From Perca fluviatilis (lineage: Eukaryota > Chordata > Actinopteri > Perciformes > Percidae): a stretch of DNA of 64,000 nucleotides. The notes below the pieces were generated by a model. That model worked only from the letters and a program-made list of their open reading frames with translations. It was not told the origin of the DNA and searched no databases. The position numbers were made by a program, and so were the translations under genes. Shown here piece after piece: positions 60,700 to 64,000 of the stretch. How positions within the stretch are numbered: position 1 is the first letter of the stretch; each line of letters begins with the position of its first letter. The DNA lies in assembly GCF_010015445.1 (NCBI RefSeq), contig NC_053129.1, positions 21,615,749-21,679,748 on the forward strand, given 5' to 3'.

Positions 60700-61211
60700 T
60701 ATAATTTAAATCCTATCATTTTATTATATTACATCAAAAACATGGACTGCAATAACATTTTGTGATTACAGTGTGACTTATTCTGACAAAGACAAAGCTC
60801 ACTGAATATACACTGGTTATCTGACACTTAGTTTACATGTGTGGCAGCCAATATTTGGGTGTAATTAAAAATAGCCAGCCTTGATGTGAAAGGTGGTCAA
60901 TTTGTGCGCTTGAAAAAAGTATGGAGGTCGGGTACAGACCTGAGATAATAAAGCACTTGCAAACAAGTTTTTAAGTTTGCTTCAACCTTTAATTATATAT
61001 ATATATACACATACATACATACACACACTAAATATTTTAAAGTTAACTTAATCAACGTTGATGCAGCTGAACATCTGAAAGTCCAAACTGTTGTAAATCT
61101 GAATATGCCACCACTCAGATACTCCAAGCAATGTAAAATGAAAAATTATTTGCAACTACTATTTGACCCAGGTCCAAGTCTGGGTGAAAGGGAATATTTG
61201 AGGATTATGTT
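60700..61211 (-). terminator. sod2: sod2 3' UTR with a polyadenylation signal
   Basis: About 500 bases follow the stop. On the - strand a canonical AATAAA lies at 60725-60720, and no other clear hexamer was seen between it and the stop codon. The transcript is inferred to end near 60700. A mixed (TA)n/(CA)n tract lies inside at 60992-61029. Confidence 0.5.
60992..61029. repeat. mixed (TA)n(CATA)n(CA)n tract
   Basis: Short compound simple repeat in the inferred sod2 3' UTR. Confidence 0.85.
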
Positions 61212-61357
61212 CTACTTTTTGGCTGTCTGTAGACGCTCGCTCACATTCTCCCAGTTGATGACATTCCAGATAGCCTTAACATAGTCCGGCCGCACATTTT
61301 TGTACTGAAGGTAGTAGGCATGCTCCCATACATCGATACCGAGGAGGGGGATGAGAC
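61212..61357 (-). CDS. sod2: sod2 exon 5: last two metal ligands and stop
   Basis: Acceptor GACCCTAAG, stop TAG at 61214-61212. It encodes [20 protein letters not shown], then [20 protein letters not shown] and RLQTAKK. Asp186 and His190 in DVWEH complete the Mn site. Confidence 0.98.
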
Positions 61358-61638
61358 CTTAGGGTCGGAGACAGGAAACGATTACTCTGATGGCTCTGTT
61401 TCATACCCGTCTTATACAGTATCTAGTTTAAAGAGTTTTTTTACTGACCTGTAGTTCCATGCAGTGGATCCTGGTTAGCACAAGCAGCGATACGGAGTCT
61501 TCCACTCTCCTTGTCGTAACCCAGCCAGCCCCAGCCCGAGCCCTGCACTGCCACTGTAGCAGCAGACATCTTCTCCTTCATCTTCTGGAAGGAGCCAAAG
61601 TCCAGCTTAATAGCCTCCATCAGCTCCCCTACAAGAGG

Positions 61639-61685
<47 letters not shown>

Positions 61686-63467
61686 ACTTCAGGGCCATAC
61701 TAGACATTAACAGCAAAAAATACTAATCAGAGAAAATAATTGCTCCCAATTCTTTTGCAATAAATTAAATATAGCACAATTAATTTTAGGCAAGCCACAC
61801 AATATTGTGTATTCTAAATGATGTCCCCATATAACCCATCTAGACAGATGCTTGGGGGCAGAACGACAAAAGAAAACAACCTTATTGTAACACAATGCTG
61901 AGCTCAGCTTTACAGGTTGCTGTGACACTGGAGTCTTGTTTCTGTCCACCTGATGAATGTAAGACCAATATTAATTGCACTTTTAACTCTGGTTTGGTAT
62001 GAAAAAATCCTCATTAACACATCTTGGACTTTAGCTTCACAAGCCAGATATTTACTGTACTCTCTGCTGTTTATGCTGGGATAGTAGTATATTTCCAGCT
62101 TGTCTGAGCTTGTTCACTGCGAGTAGATGGCTATGTTTTATATTGGTGGATGGAGTGGGTGGCAAGACTCAAAACTACAGTCCTTGTGAGGCATTATAAA
62201 CCAAAAATAAAATTAGATTTATTACAGATTCATGTGTTGCTTAATGCAGGTTTAAGTTAACTACAAAACAAAGCTGTGTAGGAAAATAAAAGAAAAGCTG
62301 TTTATGCTGGATGGATTTCTGCCGTACCCTGTGGCTCGCCACCACCATTTGGGGAGAGGTTTGTCCAGAAGATAGTGTGGTTAATGTGGCCTCCTCCATT
62401 AAACTTTAGAGCAGGCTGGAGGGCAACCTGTGCTGTCACATCTCCTAAAATGCAATGAAGAAATGTTTAGAATATATTGAGAGTTTCCCTGACATAAATG
62501 TTAAAAAATTGTACCCTGGTAGTCAACATTTAAGTTTATACCCTTTGCTAGTGCCTCCTGATATTTCTCCTCTGTAACATTGAGGTTGTTGACATATGTT
62601 GCATGGTGCTTGCTGTGGTGCAGCTGCATTATCTCTGCATTGATGTGGGGCTCCAGGGCACCATAGTCATAGGTCAGGTCAGGGAGCGTGTGCTTCTGTC
62701 TTGATGCAGCTACCTGGTTTATAGTTTGGCTGAGGCTGGCTGCACACCTGGAACGAAACAAAGGTAAAACTTACAAACCATTACAATATGGAAATAAAAT
62801 GTAGCTTTTAGTCAGGTTTAGAGAAGCCAACATGAAAGGGAAATTGGCATACGAATTATCTTAACCGCAATTTCTGGTTTCCAAATATAAAGAGAGACCA
62901 AAATAACTTGGCTAACTGTGGTGCATGTTTGATTAAATTGTACAGTAACGTCAAGTTATTAGCCCAAGATAGCCTGGCACAGGTGGGTTCAACTGTTTTA
63001 TAACCCTTGCGCAACTAGCTTGTAGTGACCTAAATATCTGGTGTTGATAGCATGCAGTAACGTTAGTTAACTTGGCGTTAGTTAGTTAGATATTACATAC
63101 TGTCTATGGATATTACTGAATAAAATGGTGGCACCGAGTTCGCTAGGAATGAACAAGTGTGTCCGAAAATAACAACATTCATTTCAACAATTCACACGGA
63201 AGCCCATAATTGCAGGACTATGCGACAGTTAAACGAAATACTTTATTTAGTGTGCGCCACAAGCTAACCTTGCCGAGCTGCTAAACTAAGTTAGCATCCT
63301 GGCTAGCTAACTGTTAGCTCTGAATAAACAACTGTCTGTCTCAAGTCCATGAGCTATCGCTACTAGCAGGAGTCATCTGTCCTAATTCCTTGTGCTTTTT
63401 GAACAGGGTAACGTACGGTAAATTGATATACGTTTTACCTGCGCATTTGGCCAACTCTGCACAGCAT
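61212..63467 (-). CDS. sod2: superoxide dismutase [Mn], mitochondrial (whole gene, 5 exons joined)
   Basis: The coding exons on the - strand, in order, are 63467-63439, 62747-62542, 62444-62328, 61628-61449 and 61357-61212. They sum to 678 bases: 225 residues plus stop (human 222). The enzyme converts superoxide to hydrogen peroxide and oxygen in the mitochondrial matrix, as a homotetramer with one Mn per subunit. The first 27 residues are a basic, Ser/Ala-rich import presequence; the mature start by homology is KHTLPDL. Metal ligands are His53 and His101, Asp186 and His190 (in DVWEHAYY), equal to human mature 26, 74, 159 and 163. Tyr61 and Gln170 of the active-site hydrogen-bond network are present, and the Gln marks an Mn-type enzyme. 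No damage is seen. Confidence 0.98.
61449..61628 (-). CDS. sod2: sod2 exon 4: alpha/beta domain
   Basis: Acceptor CTCTTGTAG, donor G/GTCAGT, 180 bases, phase 1-1. It encodes [20 protein letters not shown], then [14 protein letters not shown] and AACANQDPL with the Mn-type Gln170. The acceptor has hardly any pyrimidine tract because a (TG)n repeat begins 11 bases upstream. Confidence 0.98.
61640..61682. repeat. (CA)n microsatellite, (TG)n on the sod2 strand, at a splice acceptor
   Basis: About 21 units. On the transcribed strand this is (TG)n ending 11 bases before the first base of sod2 exon 4, replacing most of the polypyrimidine tract. Confidence 0.95.
62328..62444 (-). CDS. sod2: sod2 exon 3: second metal ligand
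   Basis: Acceptor CATTTTAG, donor G/GTACGG, 117 bases, phase 1-1. It encodes [20 protein letters not shown], then [17 protein letters not shown]. The second His of HINH is Mn ligand His101. Confidence 0.98.
62542..62747 (-). CDS. sod2: sod2 exon 2: presequence cleavage region and N-terminal hairpin
   Basis: Acceptor CGTTCCAG, donor G/GTATAA. It encodes [20 protein letters not shown], then [20 protein letters not shown] and KYQEALAKG. It carries ligand His53 and active-site His57 and Tyr61. Confidence 0.98.
63439..63467 (-). CDS. sod2: sod2 exon 1: start codon and presequence
   Basis: The exon reads MLCRVGQMR and two bases of the next codon, then a GTAAAA donor. The start resembles human MLSRAV. 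The join to exon 2 gives Arg10, in phase. Confidence 0.9.
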
Positions 63468-64000
63468 GCTGAAAGTATTACTTGCAGGTTAGACGGGACA
63501 GAGACAGACACACATGCAACTGCCCTTGAAATTTGACAGTGCAGCCGACCGTACCATTATCGTCCTGTGGGGGTGTTGACGAGAGTGTACAGGCAAACCG
63601 CAACTGCTACTGCCAAGCAAACTTACTCCTGTTATTATTTCGGAAATGTTGATAGCGTCATGTGTCATAATTTATTCAAACCATAGACTGTATACAGTCT
63701 ATGATTTAAACATAATATATTGTGTATTGTATCCCTCCCTCTTCTATAACATTTGTCACTGCATATATTGTTATTGAAATAATTTGCCCATGTGTATACA
63801 TTATATTGTATTTATTTCCGTTTTGAAACATACGATGTAAGTGTTAATAAATTACACATAACATCAAATAAAGCCATAATAATTAAATCATAGTAAATAA
63901 TTAGTATTAGCAGGCTGCGAAGGATCACGTGAACGTCACTTCTACCCTTCTACCCATACTGTCTATGCTTCTACCCCAGATCGGAGGCAATGCCAGAGAT
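63468..64000 (-). promoter_or_regulatory. sod2 upstream region
   Basis: This is the expected 5' UTR and promoter side of sod2. No TATA box was recognised close to the start codon. Notable sites are a perfect 22-base palindrome at 63682-63703, part of a sequence common in fish genomes, and an 8-base palindromic E-box TCACGTGA at 63925-63932 followed by ACGTCA-like bases. In mammals WTAP lies head to head with SOD2; no wtap exon could be recognised before the window ends. Confidence 0.35.

Overview
The window is vertebrate nuclear DNA, almost certainly from a percomorph teleost fish. It has GT-AG introns, long CA/GT microsatellites, many MITE-type repeats that I recognise from percomorph genomes, and a Tc1-like transposase relic. 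Two protein genes can be assembled exon by exon. They sit tail to tail: fndc1 on the + strand (1664-36232) and sod2 on the - strand (63467-61212). FNDC1 and SOD2 also lie near each other on human 6q25, so this looks like a conserved linkage. The human gene TAGAP, which lies in that interval, was not seen here.

Region 1-1663 is fndc1 upstream sequence with a GC-rich block and a GT microsatellite. Region 1664-36232 is fndc1. I traced 21 exons with canonical splice sites and consistent phases, giving an open frame of about 1801 codons. It runs: signal peptide, first FN3 half, linker, basic R/Q/P-rich exon, two complete FN3 domains, a very large Ser/Thr-rich exon of 2583 bases, a short beta-repeat-like region, Thr/Pro linkers, a last FN3 domain, and the conserved C-terminal domain. 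One further exon (9356-9441) clearly encodes the second half of FN3-1 but carries a net 1-base frameshift. The second FN3 domain of the human protein was not found.

Region 36233-36920 is the fndc1 3' UTR. Region 36920-60700 is about 24 kb without a recognisable host gene. It is populated by mobile-element remains: TIR elements, a 1.1-kb foldback palindrome, a nested pair of transposons, an L2-like LINE 3' fragment and a Tc1 transposase fragment. Region 60700-63480 is sod2, five exons, a complete 225-residue mitochondrial Mn superoxide dismutase with every metal ligand intact. The last 500 bases are sod2 upstream sequence.

The two genes are not functionally linked: FNDC1 is a secreted or extracellular-matrix-type protein and SOD2 detoxifies superoxide in the mitochondrial matrix. 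The most interesting points are the frameshifted FN3-1 exon, the apparent loss of FN3-2 beside a basic exon, a phase-incompatible optional exon, a (TG)n tract only 11 bases from a sod2 splice acceptor, and the foldback and nested transposons.
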